DNA of 64,000 nucleotides from an uncultured Kordia sp. (GCF_947496985.1 NZ_CANMEZ010000009.1:1-64000); one strand, 5' to 3'. Shown: positions 44,722 to 53,723, numbered from the stretch's first letter. The notes: a model not told the origin generated them from the letters alone. Numbers and translations: made by a program.

Positions 44722-45366
44722 ATGAAAAAGATTCTTCTCATTTGTTGTTTTCTATTTTGTCTCAAAGGATTTGCTCTAGATGCGGGATACGCATATCGTT
44801 TTCATTTGAATATCAAATTGGAAAATGGTCAAGAATATATTGGTTATGTATATAAATACAGCTACAATAAACTTGACGATAGTAATATGATTGAGCTCTT
44901 GAAAGAACATGCGAATGGAGAAATTACAATGTATCCACATGTAATTACTGTAAATGCAGGTAGAGATAATATTGATTTTGCTTTAAAAGGAACAACACAG
45001 AAAGTTCAACTTGATGAGATAGAGCGTATGTGGGTTACTGAAACCTTAAGTTTTACGGTAGGAGAACGTATAAAAGAACTATCTGAAGAAAACTATAAAT
45101 TGATAAAATCTCATAAGGCGAAGTATAGTATTATTGAAGATGTAAATGTTTATGAAAATGTAAAATACATATTATTGACTTGGGATGAAAATCAAGAATT
45201 GTCAAAAAAGAAAAATGTAATTGCTCCAAAAATTATGGAACATTGGAAACGTTTCATAGCTATTGACATTATACAATCTGATAAATACAATGCATTTATA
45301 AAAACCTTAAAAGAAAGCCTTTTAAAAGAAAATATATTATTAATAGAGTTTGCAGAAGCACTATAA
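44722..45366 (+). CDS. Hypothetical exported protein in the kynurenine-degradation cluster
   Basis: 214 aa with a signal peptide (1-18, KGFALDAG). The mature part is mixed alpha/beta with no recognised domain. It starts 9 bp after the RidA gene and ends 2 bp before the dehydrogenase gene, so it is certainly cotranscribed. A periplasmic protein inside a catabolic cytoplasmic-enzyme operon is unexpected. Role unknown. Confidence 0.72.
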   Translation: MKKILLICCFLFCLKGFALDAGYAYRFHLNIKLENGQEYIGYVYKYSYNKLDDSNMIELLKEHANGEITMYPHVITVNAGRDNIDFALKGTTQKVQLDEIERMWVTETLSFTVGERIKELSEENYKLIKSHKAKYSIIEDVNVYENVKYILLTWDENQELSKKKNVIAPKIMEHWKRFIAIDIIQSDKYNAFIKTLKESLLKENILLIEFAEAL

Positions 45367-45368
45367 CA

Positions 45369-46814
45369 ATGAAAAAGATTCTAAACTATATTAACGGAAG
45401 TTATGTTGCACCAAAAAGCAACGCATGGATTGACAATTACAATCCTTCTAATGGAGAAGTGTATGGACAGATTCCAAACTCGTCCGCGGAAGATGTAGAA
45501 GCTGCCTATCAAGCGGCAAATGCTGCTTATCCAAGTTGGTCAACAACTACCTTGGATGAACGAAGTCGTATCCTAAATAATATTGCCACACTCATAGAAG
45601 AAAACTTAGCTGACCTAGCGCATGCAGAATCTTTAGACAATGGAAAACCGTTAAGCTTAGCAACACGAATTGACATTCCTAGAGCTACGAGTAACTTTAG
45701 ATTCTTTTCACAAGCCATTACACAGTTTTCAAGTGAAGCACATGAAAGCATTGGATTCAATGCAGTGAATTTTACCTTGCGACAATCCATTGGAGTTGTC
45801 GGTTGTATTTCACCGTGGAACTTACCATTATATCTCTTTACTTGGAAAATTGCACCAGCCTTAGCAACAGGAAATACAGTTGTAGCAAAACCAAGTGAAG
45901 TGACACCAATGACAGCCTATCTATTAGGTGAAATTTGTACAAAAGCTGGTTTGCCAAAAGGTGTCTTAAACATTGTTCACGGTTTAGGACACACTACAGG
46001 ACAAGCCATTACGGAACATCCAAATATAAAAGCGATCTCTTTTACAGGCGGAACAGCTACAGGTGCGCATATTGCCAGAACGGCAGCGCCGATGTTTAAA
46101 AAGCTTTCGCTAGAACTAGGAGGGAAAAATCCAAACATTATTTTTACTGATTGTGATTATGATGAAATGTTGAAAGTGACGGTGCGATCATCATTTGCAA
46201 ATCAAGGGCAAATCTGTTTGTGCGGATCGCGAATATTTGTAGAAAGAAGTATCTATGATAAATTCAAAACAGACTTTGTTGCACGTGTGAAACAACTCAA
46301 AGTTGGAAATCCATTTGATGAAACAACAAAGGTTGGAGCATTGGTTTCCAAACCACATTTAGAAAAAGTAAAATCATACATACAAATAGCAAAAGACGAA
46401 GGTGGTACTGTTTTATGTGGAGGAAATGATGTTGTTGTAGAAGGTTCCGAAAATGGCTATTACTTAGCGCCAACAGTCATAGAAGTACCAACGGATCAAT
46501 GTCGTGTAAACCAAGAAGAAATATTTGGACCTATAGTAACAATCATGCCGTTTGATACGGAAAAAGAAGTGTTGGCAATGGCAAATGGAGTTCGTTATGG
46601 ATTATCTTCAACATTATGGACAAACAATCTTAATCGTACCATGCGAATGTCTAAACAGTTAGAAGCAGGAATTGTTTGGGTAAATACATGGCTCATGCGT
46701 GATTTGCGTACACCTTTCGGCGGAATGAAAAACTCTGGAGTAGGACGTGAAGGTGGAATGGAAGCCTTACGTTTCTTTACAGAACCAAAAAACATATGCA
46801 TAAAATATTCGTGA
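45369..46814 (+). CDS. Aldehyde dehydrogenase, probable 2-aminomuconic semialdehyde dehydrogenase
   Basis: 481 aa. ALDH landmarks: cofactor site ISPWNLPLYLFTWKIAPALATGN, FTGGTATG, general base Glu in LELGGKNPNI and nucleophile Cys in NQGQICLCGSRIFVE. The sequence is closest in feel to the 2-hydroxymuconic/2-aminomuconic semialdehyde dehydrogenases. Its neighbours (RidA before, ACMSD-type after) fit the conversion of 2-aminomuconate semialdehyde to 2-aminomuconate with NAD+. The start is 2 bp after the upstream stop. Confidence 0.92.
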   Translation: MKKILNYINGSYVAPKSNAWIDNYNPSNGEVYGQIPNSSAEDVEAAYQAANAAYPSWSTTTLDERSRILNNIATLIEENLADLAHAESLDNGKPLSLATRIDIPRATSNFRFFSQAITQFSSEAHESIGFNAVNFTLRQSIGVVGCISPWNLPLYLFTWKIAPALATGNTVVAKPSEVTPMTAYLLGEICTKAGLPKGVLNIVHGLGHTTGQAITEHPNIKAISFTGGTATGAHIARTAAPMFKKLSLELGGKNPNIIFTDCDYDEMLKVTVRSSFANQGQICLCGSRIFVERSIYDKFKTDFVARVKQLKVGNPFDETTKVGALVSKPHLEKVKSYIQIAKDEGGTVLCGGNDVVVEGSENGYYLAPTVIEVPTDQCRVNQEEIFGPIVTIMPFDTEKEVLAMANGVRYGLSSTLWTNNLNRTMRMSKQLEAGIVWVNTWLMRDLRTPFGGMKNSGVGREGGMEALRFFTEPKNICIKYS

Positions 46815-46830
46815 TTCAAAATTATAAACG

Positions 46831-46860
46831 TGTCACATAGAGCTAGCGAGATCATCTCAA
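46831..46860. repeat. Decayed palindrome arm between dehydrogenase and SDR genes
   Basis: TGTCACATAGAGCTAGCGAG resembles the family arm (TGTCA..T.GAGCGCAGTCGAG) with several changes. It lies in the 77-bp gap after the dehydrogenase gene. Confidence 0.45.
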
Positions 46861-46891
46861 TACGCACTACTAATATCTCAATACTAAAAGA

Positions 46892-47680
46892 ATGAATCTA
46901 AACTTACAACATAAAAACGCTCTTGTTTGCGGTAGTACACAAGGAATTGGAAAAGCTGCAGCAAAACAATTAGCAACGCTTGGCGCCAATATAACTTTGG
47001 CAGCCAGAAATGAAGAAAAGCTACAAAACGTACTTTCAGAATTAGATACTTCTCAAGGACAAAAGCATACATATATAGTAGCTGACTTTCAAAATCCGGA
47101 AGCATTAGGAGAAAAAATCACAGCGTTTATTTCAGAAAACCATGCTTTTCATATTTTAATAAATAATACTGGTGGACCTGCTGGCGGACCTGTTTTTAGT
47201 GCAAAAATTGAAGAATTTGAACGTGCATTTACACAACATTTAAAATGCAATCACATTTTAGCACAAAGTGTCGTTGCAGGAATGAAAGAAGCAAGTTACG
47301 GTCGAATTATCAATGTCATATCTACTTCTGTAAAACAACCGTTAGATGGTTTAGGAGTTTCCAACACCATTCGTGGAGCGGTTGCAAATTGGTCAAAAAC
47401 ATTGGCAAATGAGTTAGGTAAATTTGGAATTACTGTAAACAATGTGTTACCAGGCGCAACGGCTACGGAACGTTTAACAGAAATCATAAAAAACAAAGCC
47501 GCAAAAACAGGTAAATCAGTAGATGAGGTGAGTACCGCAATGAAAAATAATGTGCCTGCAAAACGTTTTGCTCAACCTGAAGAAATAGCAAATGCAATTG
47601 CTTTCTTATCGAGTGAAGCAGCTTCTTATATCAACGGAATTAATGTTCCTGTAGATGGCGGACGAACAAAGTCGTTGTAA
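46892..47680 (+). CDS. Short-chain dehydrogenase/reductase
   Basis: 262 aa. The NAD(P) motif is VCGSTQGIGKAAA (TGxxxGIG variant), NNTGGPAGG takes the place of NNAG, and the catalytic region around INVISTS has Ser, with Lys/Tyr replaced or shifted: where YxxxK is expected the sequence reads NTIRGAVANWSK. The C-terminus VPVDGGRTKSL is typical. SDRs of this subtype often sit in kynurenine/aminomuconate clusters. Reaction unknown; the missing Tyr in the usual YxxxK spacing makes classic reductase chemistry doubtful. Confidence 0.85.
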   Translation: MNLNLQHKNALVCGSTQGIGKAAAKQLATLGANITLAARNEEKLQNVLSELDTSQGQKHTYIVADFQNPEALGEKITAFISENHAFHILINNTGGPAGGPVFSAKIEEFERAFTQHLKCNHILAQSVVAGMKEASYGRIINVISTSVKQPLDGLGVSNTIRGAVANWSKTLANELGKFGITVNNVLPGATATERLTEIIKNKAAKTGKSVDEVSTAMKNNVPAKRFAQPEEIANAIAFLSSEAASYINGINVPVDGGRTKSL

Positions 47681-47694
47681 AATTCAAACCAAAA

Positions 47695-47760
47695 TGTCAT
47701 ATTGAGCGCAGTCGAAATGCCTTCTAGTTTAATTGGTTCTCGACTGCGCTCGAACTGACA
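47695..47760. repeat. Palindromic interspersed element, copy C
   Basis: The left arm (TGTCATATTGAGCGCAGTCG) and right arm (TCTCGACTGCGCTCGAACTG and ACA, 47738-47760) pair through the GAGCGCAGTCGA core. A further orphan right-arm end GCTCGATGTGACA lies at 47785-47797. The loop differs from copies A and B. Confidence 0.88.
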
Positions 47761-47956
47761 AAAACATATTTTGATCTCAATAATGCTCGATGTGACAAAA
47801 GAGAAAGTAAAAATCCTACAAATCAGAAAGTAAAACTACGCGACTTTAACATTTTTCAACGATTACTTCTTAAAAGTGTTAAAAAATTATTAAATTGAGA
47901 AGCAAATAAACAATCTGTGTAGTGCTTAAAGTACTGCAAACTAATAACTAACCATA

Positions 47957-48541
47957 ATGAATAGAAGAAACTTTATTGTATCCAGTGTAATGGGAGCAGG
48001 TGCGCTCTCAATGTTCCCAACTTCAGCCCTAGCCAGTAATAATGGTGTCTCCTTAACGAATATCGGAAAAGGATTTGAACGCTTACTTGATAGCGTAAAT
48101 CATGTTTCTATTTCAAATTTATCTAGTGGAGTAGCCAAAACACATCAGCGCTTAGTAGCTGCATTAAATGAATCAGGATATGCATATAATACTACTGAAG
48201 TTGTAAAACTGAGTAATTCATGTTATGCTATTCCATTACACAAACAACCATTATTAGGTTTTGAAAGTAAAGAATTAGCACTTATTGTAAAAAACAATAG
48301 TACTAGTAAGTTTTACATTCTAAATGAAAAACTAACCAAAGAATTCAGTGGGTTGATTGATAATTTTAGTCTAAATGCGGAATCGCATGAGCTTGACTTA
48401 GATGCAGCTTCATTTGCATTTCCTGTAAAAGTTGTAAAACAACAACAAGGACGCGAAACAGTTTTTACATATCAAAACAAATTCAACAATACGATTGCTT
48501 TAAAAAGTACACGTAAAAAATCAGAAGTTCACCTGAGCTAG
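47957..48541 (+). CDS. Hypothetical protein with Tat-like signal
   Basis: 194 aa. The N-terminus MNRRNFIVSSVMGAGALSMF is a clear twin-arginine motif (RRNFI) with a hydrophobic core and Ala-x-Ala-type end (SALASNN). The mature part has no family that I recognise; it is Ser/Asn-rich with alternating strands. Probably exported folded by the Tat system. It sits between the SDR and ACMSD-like genes but is bounded by its own terminator, so a pathway role is unsure. Confidence 0.75.
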   Translation: MNRRNFIVSSVMGAGALSMFPTSALASNNGVSLTNIGKGFERLLDSVNHVSISNLSSGVAKTHQRLVAALNESGYAYNTTEVVKLSNSCYAIPLHKQPLLGFESKELALIVKNNSTSKFYILNEKLTKEFSGLIDNFSLNAESHELDLDAASFAFPVKVVKQQQGRETVFTYQNKFNNTIALKSTRKKSEVHLS

Positions 48542-48566
48542 TTTTTAGCCCAAAATCAGCATATTT

Positions 48567-48614
48567 AAAACCAGTCTTTCTACTTTTTATAAAGTGATGA
48601 AGGCTGGTTTTTTA
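48567..48614 (+). terminator. Terminator after the Tat-signal protein gene
   Basis: AAAACCAGTCTTTC pairs with GAAGGCTGGTTTT, with a further inner ACTTT/AAAGT pairing, and a T tract follows. Confidence 0.85.
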
Positions 48615-48923
48615 GTTTAATTAATCCCGTTATAGCGGAAAACATTCTCTTTTACAACTCTCATACATCTACGGATGATTAATGATTTTTACCAAAAAAC
48701 TATATTTCTCAAAAATTTTAAAATTTTAAAACATAAATTCAATACACCATATGAGAAGAAATAGTACTTTTATAGGATTAATTATGCGTGAGCGATAGTT
48801 CTTCGACGTTTCTCAGAAGTCAACTGTTAGGTGTCAATATGATACCGATAATAAGAAGTAACAGAAAAGTTTATTGACCAGAGTCGAAATGAATTTTTAG
48901 TCACGCCCAAAAACAACACAACC
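48615..48923. other. Intergenic stretch before the ACMSD-like gene
   Basis: About 310 bp without a supported gene. GCGTGA (48786) and TCACGC (48901) form a distant inverted pair around CTTCGACGTTTCTCAGAAGT and AGTCGAAATG, possibly a decayed palindrome of the 43804/47695 family. No convincing promoter was identified. Confidence 0.45.
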
Positions 48924-50009
48924 TTGAAACGAAAACTGCGTATTAACGGACATTCACATTTGTTACCTTACCCAGAACAAATTCCTCAATTTATGAAGGA
49001 TAAAAAGATTTTTTGGGTAGATGATGAACGTAAATATATGTTGCAAGACGATTGGAAACGGCCTGTAACGGATTCTAGCTTTTTCTTAAATGAAAAGTTA
49101 GATTGGATGGAAAAGAATAAAATTGACCATGCAGTCATTTTAAATCTTTCGCAATTATATGGAAATGGTTTACGCTTGGAAGCGATGAAACATGCATTGC
49201 GTTTTCAAAATGATTTTAATGCAGAAGTGCAACGAGATCATCCGTCAAAGTTTACGTGTGGATTTGTAGTGCATCCAGGTTTTATACATGGTGCGTTATG
49301 GGAAATTGAACGTTGTGTGGAAGAATTAGGGTTACGTGTATTATGTTTGCCAACACACTTTATGGACTCCATAGGACAATGGCGTTCTGTGTTTGATGAA
49401 GAAAATGATCCGATTTTTGAATTGGCAAATAAATACAAACTCGCTATTGAAATACATCCGTATGATGGCGACAAAATGATCAAATTACAAAATGTAAATT
49501 GGCGCTTTCACTTAATTTGGATGTTGGCACAATGTGGAGATGCGTATCATTTTTATACGTTGAATGGAATGCAAGAACGTTTTCCAGACATTCGAACGTG
49601 TTTTGCACATGGTGGACAATTGGCGCAAATGAATTTAGGAAGACGTATTCAAGGGTTTGATGGAAGACCAGATTTGTTTGAAGGAAAAGTACATCCGCGA
49701 AAAGCTGTTGGACATCCAAATATTTACTTTGATACGTTGGTTCATGATACTGATTCGTTTAAATTGATGGTAGAACGTCAAGGAAGTAAACAAATCCTCA
49801 TGGGGTTAGATGATCCGTATCCGTTGGGAGAGATGGAAAGCGATGCACAATCATCGTATCCAGGAAAATTACTCGATTTGGCAATGGACCGTGATATTAT
49901 AAACCAAAACCAGTATGATGATATTTGGGAAGATAATGTACTTCGTTGGTTATTTGGTGAAGATGAAGCAGCTAAGAAAGATTTAGTTCGTAAGGTTTTA
50001 GGTGAGTGA
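48924..50009 (+). CDS. ACMSD-type amidohydrolase (2-amino-3-carboxymuconate-6-semialdehyde decarboxylase family)
   Basis: 361 aa with a TTG start at 48924. No ATG lies in frame between the upstream stop (48852) and residue 24, and the metal motif INGHSHLLP (His-x-His, ~8-16) must be included, so TTG is the best start. Other family features are IEIHPYDGD (metal His), CFAHGGQLAQMN and MGLDDPYPLGEM (the GxDxPxPLGE active-site Asp). ACMSD decarboxylates the ring-opened product of 3-hydroxyanthranilate. With kynU-kmo and the RidA/dehydrogenase genes it fits the degradative kynurenine route. Confidence 0.9.
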   Translation: MKRKLRINGHSHLLPYPEQIPQFMKDKKIFWVDDERKYMLQDDWKRPVTDSSFFLNEKLDWMEKNKIDHAVILNLSQLYGNGLRLEAMKHALRFQNDFNAEVQRDHPSKFTCGFVVHPGFIHGALWEIERCVEELGLRVLCLPTHFMDSIGQWRSVFDEENDPIFELANKYKLAIEIHPYDGDKMIKLQNVNWRFHLIWMLAQCGDAYHFYTLNGMQERFPDIRTCFAHGGQLAQMNLGRRIQGFDGRPDLFEGKVHPRKAVGHPNIYFDTLVHDTDSFKLMVERQGSKQILMGLDDPYPLGEMESDAQSSYPGKLLDLAMDRDIINQNQYDDIWEDNVLRWLFGEDEAAKKDLVRKVLGE

Positions 50010-50112
50010 TTTTAAAATTTATCATAACTGTGTTATGCTGAGCTTGATTCAGTCATTGTATAATTCTTAATTTGTGTGATTTTTTAATAGTAAAACGTGA
50101 AAAAAGTAATTC

Positions 50113-50490
50113 ATGAGTTTGATAAAAAAGGTAAGTATGGTATTATTCTTACTTGCAACGATCCTTACGGTTATTTATTTGGATCATCAAATTAAAAATT
50201 ATAATCCAACTTTTCGTGCTATAAAAGGAGATGGGCACCTAACCCGAATCGTATCTGTTATTATATTGAGTAGTTTATTTTATATGCTATATGGTGTAAA
50301 ACGAACTCAAAATTTTATTAGCATATTGTATGCTGGAATAATAGGTGTTATTGTAGGTTTAGTAGTAGCTATTTTATGTTATATACTCTTTCAAATTAAT
50401 TATGATGTTGTATACCAAATGACCGCTATCATTTTAAGTTACTCTTTATGTGTTGGGTTAAGAAAAAATGACAGAACAAATGATACATAA
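50113..50490 (+). CDS. Hypothetical small membrane protein
   Basis: 125 aa with three to four hydrophobic helices (~5-23, ~48-62, ~70-92, ~98-113). No family recognised. A segment at 50035-50060 upstream (ATGCTGAGCTTGATTCAG) resembles another common Flavobacteria interspersed sequence. Its operon relation to the next gene is unclear. Confidence 0.65.
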   Translation: MSLIKKVSMVLFLLATILTVIYLDHQIKNYNPTFRAIKGDGHLTRIVSVIILSSLFYMLYGVKRTQNFISILYAGIIGVIVGLVVAILCYILFQINYDVVYQMTAIILSYSLCVGLRKNDRTNDT

Positions 50491-50494
50491 TTTT

Positions 50495-50502
50495 TAAATT
50501 TG
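50495..50502 (+). promoter_or_regulatory. Candidate -7 box (TAAATTTG)
   Basis: TAAATTTG matches TAnnTTTG and lies 44 bp before the ATG at 50547, overlapping the region of an alternative GTG start (50508). No spaced TTG found. Confidence 0.4.
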
Positions 50503-50546
50503 AAAATGTGTTACTTTCATTATTATATAATATCTTACATCACTAT

Positions 50547-51686
50547 ATGACGGATGTAGCACAATTTCATAACCTAGCACATATTTTCATTTCCTTTATT
50601 GGAGCTATTTTGCTATTGGCAATCTATTCGAATATTCGGAAACGTTTTCGTCAAATTTTAGAAGAAGATGAATCACAAAAACGTGTCGATAGTGGATTGT
50701 TATACTTAAGTTTGGCTATGTTTGTGTGGGTTTGTTCAGGAATTTGGGCATATGTTTCACAACGGTTTGAATTCTCAGATACAATTATCTATCAAATAGG
50801 TGTCAACTTATTATCTATCATAAATAATCTATTCCTATTGTTGGCATTGTTTTATTTCTATTATGCACCAAAATTCATTTATAACAATACAAAAAATGTA
50901 AAAATAATTATCGGAATCATCATTGCTGTTACTTCGGTAACTTTGCTTATGTCGAGCATTTTTGGAAATGATAATATTTATTATAACATTAAACTCAATG
51001 CAATTCCCGATTTAATTTTATCAGGTTTTTTGTGTTTTCTATTGTTGATTTCTTTTTACAAAACTTTTCTACATCGTGGTTTAAAAATTGTTGCAACGAT
51101 TTCAGTTATTATTATGATTTTGATTTTTGCATCACAATTGCCTGAAATATTTTTAAGTTTAAATGATGAGTTTACTACTTACTTAATTAAGATTATTGCA
51201 AAAACATCCTTAATTTCTTTATTCTTAGTACTGGCAACAAGTTGGGTAATTCAATTAGCAAATACACCACGTCCAAACGAAATGCGCATCAAGTTTTTAG
51301 ATTGGTCATTGATTCAATTAAGTATTCCGTCAAAAAACATCAACAATATACAAGTTGATTTCGGTTCAAAAACAACACAATACAAAAACTTACTAAAATT
51401 TGCCATTCGTCGCGCAAATGGAAAAGGTGATTTACAAAGTATATTGGTGAGTTCGGCAGGTGAAATAAAAAATCAAACCTATCTTACCCGAATCATTGAA
51501 AATATCAATGAAATTTTACAACTTGATACAGAGCAACAACTGCAACGTAGAGATTTGTTTACATTTTTAGGAGAAGGAAAATACCGTTTGCGTATGATTC
51601 CTGAAAATATTACTATTGACGAAGGTTTGCTGCATGAATTTGTGCAAAGTATTGAAAATGATGAATATAAGTCTGTTTGTAATTAA
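50547..51686 (+). CDS. Hypothetical multi-pass membrane protein with soluble C-terminal domain
   Basis: 379 aa from ATG at 50547; a GTG at 50508 would add 13 residues. Seven or so hydrophobic helices fill residues ~5-245 (7TM-like spacing), followed by a soluble domain of ~130 residues (KFLDWSLIQLSIPSKNINN, FAIRRANGKGDLQSILVSSAGE) that looks winged-helix or receptor-output-like but matches no family I can name. A membrane-bound sensor is a reasonable guess. Confidence 0.68.
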   Translation: MTDVAQFHNLAHIFISFIGAILLLAIYSNIRKRFRQILEEDESQKRVDSGLLYLSLAMFVWVCSGIWAYVSQRFEFSDTIIYQIGVNLLSIINNLFLLLALFYFYYAPKFIYNNTKNVKIIIGIIIAVTSVTLLMSSIFGNDNIYYNIKLNAIPDLILSGFLCFLLLISFYKTFLHRGLKIVATISVIIMILIFASQLPEIFLSLNDEFTTYLIKIIAKTSLISLFLVLATSWVIQLANTPRPNEMRIKFLDWSLIQLSIPSKNINNIQVDFGSKTTQYKNLLKFAIRRANGKGDLQSILVSSAGEIKNQTYLTRIIENINEILQLDTEQQLQRRDLFTFLGEGKYRLRMIPENITIDEGLLHEFVQSIENDEYKSVCN

Positions 51687-51805
51687 TTGTGTTTCAAATA
51701 CAAATCTGCACAACTTGTTATTTTTTGCTATACTTTACTACACAACTTTCTATTGAAATAAGGTAAAATCATATTTGTATTCTATTAAATTTTAATACAA
51801 TACAT

Positions 51806-53350
51806 ATGACACCTGCTACCGCTTCCGATACACGATTCGGACATCCTAAAGGACTATTTTATTTGTTTTTTGCTGAACTCTGGGAACGTTTTTCGTTTTA
51901 CGGAATGAAAGCTTTATTGATTCTCTATATGACCAAACAATTGTTATTTAGTGATGATATGTCTATCGGAATTTTTGCCGCATACATGTCATTAGTATAT
52001 GTAACGCCCGTTTTAGGAGGAATTATTGCAGACCATTATATTGGCTATCGAAAAGCAATTTTCCTTGGCGGGATTATGATGGCATTGGGACACTTTTTCT
52101 TAACTATAGAATTGCCAATCTTTTTCTATGGATCATTAGCATTAATCATTGTTGGAAACGGTTTTTTTAAGCCAAATATTTCCACGTTTGTAGGCGCATT
52201 GTATAAAGAAGAGGACAAGCGACGCGATTCTGGTTTTACCATATTTTACATGGGAATCAACATTGGTGGTGCAATAGCACCGTTATTATGTGCTTGGTTT
52301 GCAGAAGTATACGGTTGGCATTATGGATTTATGTTAGCAGGCTTAGGAATGTTAGCAGGATTATTTTATTTCTATAGAGGAACGAACAAAGAAGTATTTC
52401 AAAATAAAGGGAAAGTTCCAAGTCAGGAAGTATATGATACAAAGTGGTTAGGGTTGAACAAAGGACAATTGGTTACTATTGGAGCATTTTTGGCAGTTCC
52501 TGTATTTGCAATAATCGTAAAGTATAATCAATATGAACATTACATCGTTTGGATTGCCACAATTGCTATTACAGCGATGATGATTTATATATACCGTTCC
52601 GTTGGAGCCATCGCGCGAAAGCGATTGTTAGTTACTGCATATTTTACTATTTTGATGTCTTTATTCTGGGCAATTTTTGAACAGGCAGGAAGTTCACTCA
52701 CACTTTTTGCTGATAGAAACATCAATCTTGTTGGATTGAATGCGGCACAAACTAATAGTATCAACTCAGGATTTATCATTCTATTAGCAATTCCATTTTC
52801 ATGGTTATGGACAGTTCTAATTAAGAAGAATAAAAACCCAAACTCAGCCATTAAAGCAGGTTTAGGATTGTTTTTATTAGGACTTGGGTTTATAGTTTTT
52901 GCAATGTCAGCTAATGGAGTGGATGCTTTTGCCAAAACGCCAATGTGGTATCTATTTGTTGGGTACTTTATACTAACAGTAGGAGAGTTGTGCATTTCTC
53001 CAATTGGTTTGTCAAAAATGACAGAACTCTCTCCAAAAAAATACTTGGCATTTATTATGGGTGTTTTCTTTTCGGCTTCCTTCTACGGACATTTTTTTGC
53101 AGGTAAAATAGCAAAGTTGACAACAGTTTCAGATGAAGAAAACATGTTTGCAAGCGGAATTTTCGGAAGCATCACAGAAGTCATTACAGGATTAACGGCA
53201 GATTTCTCTGGCCCAAATCAAGTAGCATTTGAACAACTATATCAATATGTGTCTGTATATGCTGTTTTTGGAGTTTTAACAGCGTTTATTGGACTTATTG
53301 TCATCATGATATCACCTTTTATTAAAAAGTTGATGAGCGGCGTTCATTAA
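51806..53350 (+). CDS. POT/PTR family proton-dependent oligopeptide transporter
   Basis: 514 aa with about 12-14 membrane helices. The family signature ELWERFSFYGMKALLILYM (ExxERFxYYG) is at ~27-45, and FYMGINIGGAIAPLLCAW is the second POT signature. Members import di- and tripeptides with protons. It gives the cell a use for products of the secreted peptidases encoded in this window. Terminator at 53361. Confidence 0.94.
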   Translation: MTPATASDTRFGHPKGLFYLFFAELWERFSFYGMKALLILYMTKQLLFSDDMSIGIFAAYMSLVYVTPVLGGIIADHYIGYRKAIFLGGIMMALGHFFLTIELPIFFYGSLALIIVGNGFFKPNISTFVGALYKEEDKRRDSGFTIFYMGINIGGAIAPLLCAWFAEVYGWHYGFMLAGLGMLAGLFYFYRGTNKEVFQNKGKVPSQEVYDTKWLGLNKGQLVTIGAFLAVPVFAIIVKYNQYEHYIVWIATIAITAMMIYIYRSVGAIARKRLLVTAYFTILMSLFWAIFEQAGSSLTLFADRNINLVGLNAAQTNSINSGFIILLAIPFSWLWTVLIKKNKNPNSAIKAGLGLFLLGLGFIVFAMSANGVDAFAKTPMWYLFVGYFILTVGELCISPIGLSKMTELSPKKYLAFIMGVFFSASFYGHFFAGKIAKLTTVSDEENMFASGIFGSITEVITGLTADFSGPNQVAFEQLYQYVSVYAVFGVLTAFIGLIVIMISPFIKKLMSGVH

Positions 53351-53360
53351 TCAAAAAAGG

Positions 53361-53389
53361 AAAAAGCCTCGTAACCAGCGAGGCTTTTT
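53361..53389 (+). terminator. Terminator after the POT transporter gene
   Basis: AAAAAGCCTCG / CGAGGCTTTTT, 11-bp perfect stem with a 7-nt loop. Confidence 0.92.
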
Positions 53390-53693
53390 AAATTCAACTA
53401 ACTATTTGTTCCCAACGATTTCTTCACACTAAGTTTATTCGATGTCTTTTTTAGTAAGACTTTTACTTTTAATAACAACCAACTAATTTCTTAGATAATA
53501 TACTTGTGGAAGTGTTTATATATCTAAACAAGAACAATGTAAAACTACTAAGAAAGCGTTGAGGGAAATAGTAACATACATGACGATTCCGTGAATCATT
53601 GGAACTAAAGTAGTATTGAAAAACTATACTTTATAGTAGATTGTAGCTGTAATTTTTTTAACTGAGTTGTTAAAAGTGAGTTTATGTAAAATC
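53390..53693. other. Intergenic stretch with a possible T9SS sorting-domain remnant
   Basis: About 300 bp without a supported gene. On the minus strand near 53405-53445 it reads TSNKLSVKKSLG, similar to the end of the neighbouring cargo (TYTKLIVKK). This may be a decayed 3' end of a former duplicate; the similarity is short and could be chance. Confidence 0.35.
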
Positions 53694-53723
53694 AAAAAAG
53701 CCTCACAATTGTGAGGCTTTTTC
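53694..53723 (-). terminator. Terminator of the N-formylglutamate amidohydrolase-like T9SS gene
   Basis: A perfect palindrome AAAAAGCCTCACAATT / AATTGTGAGGCTTTTT has an A/T-rich flank on both sides; it lies 30 bp past the minus-strand stop. Confidence 0.88.

Noticed and set aside
47957-48541. The missing 3-hydroxyanthranilate dioxygenase
   Set aside because: It carries a Tat signal and lacks the cupin His/Glu motifs expected of that enzyme.
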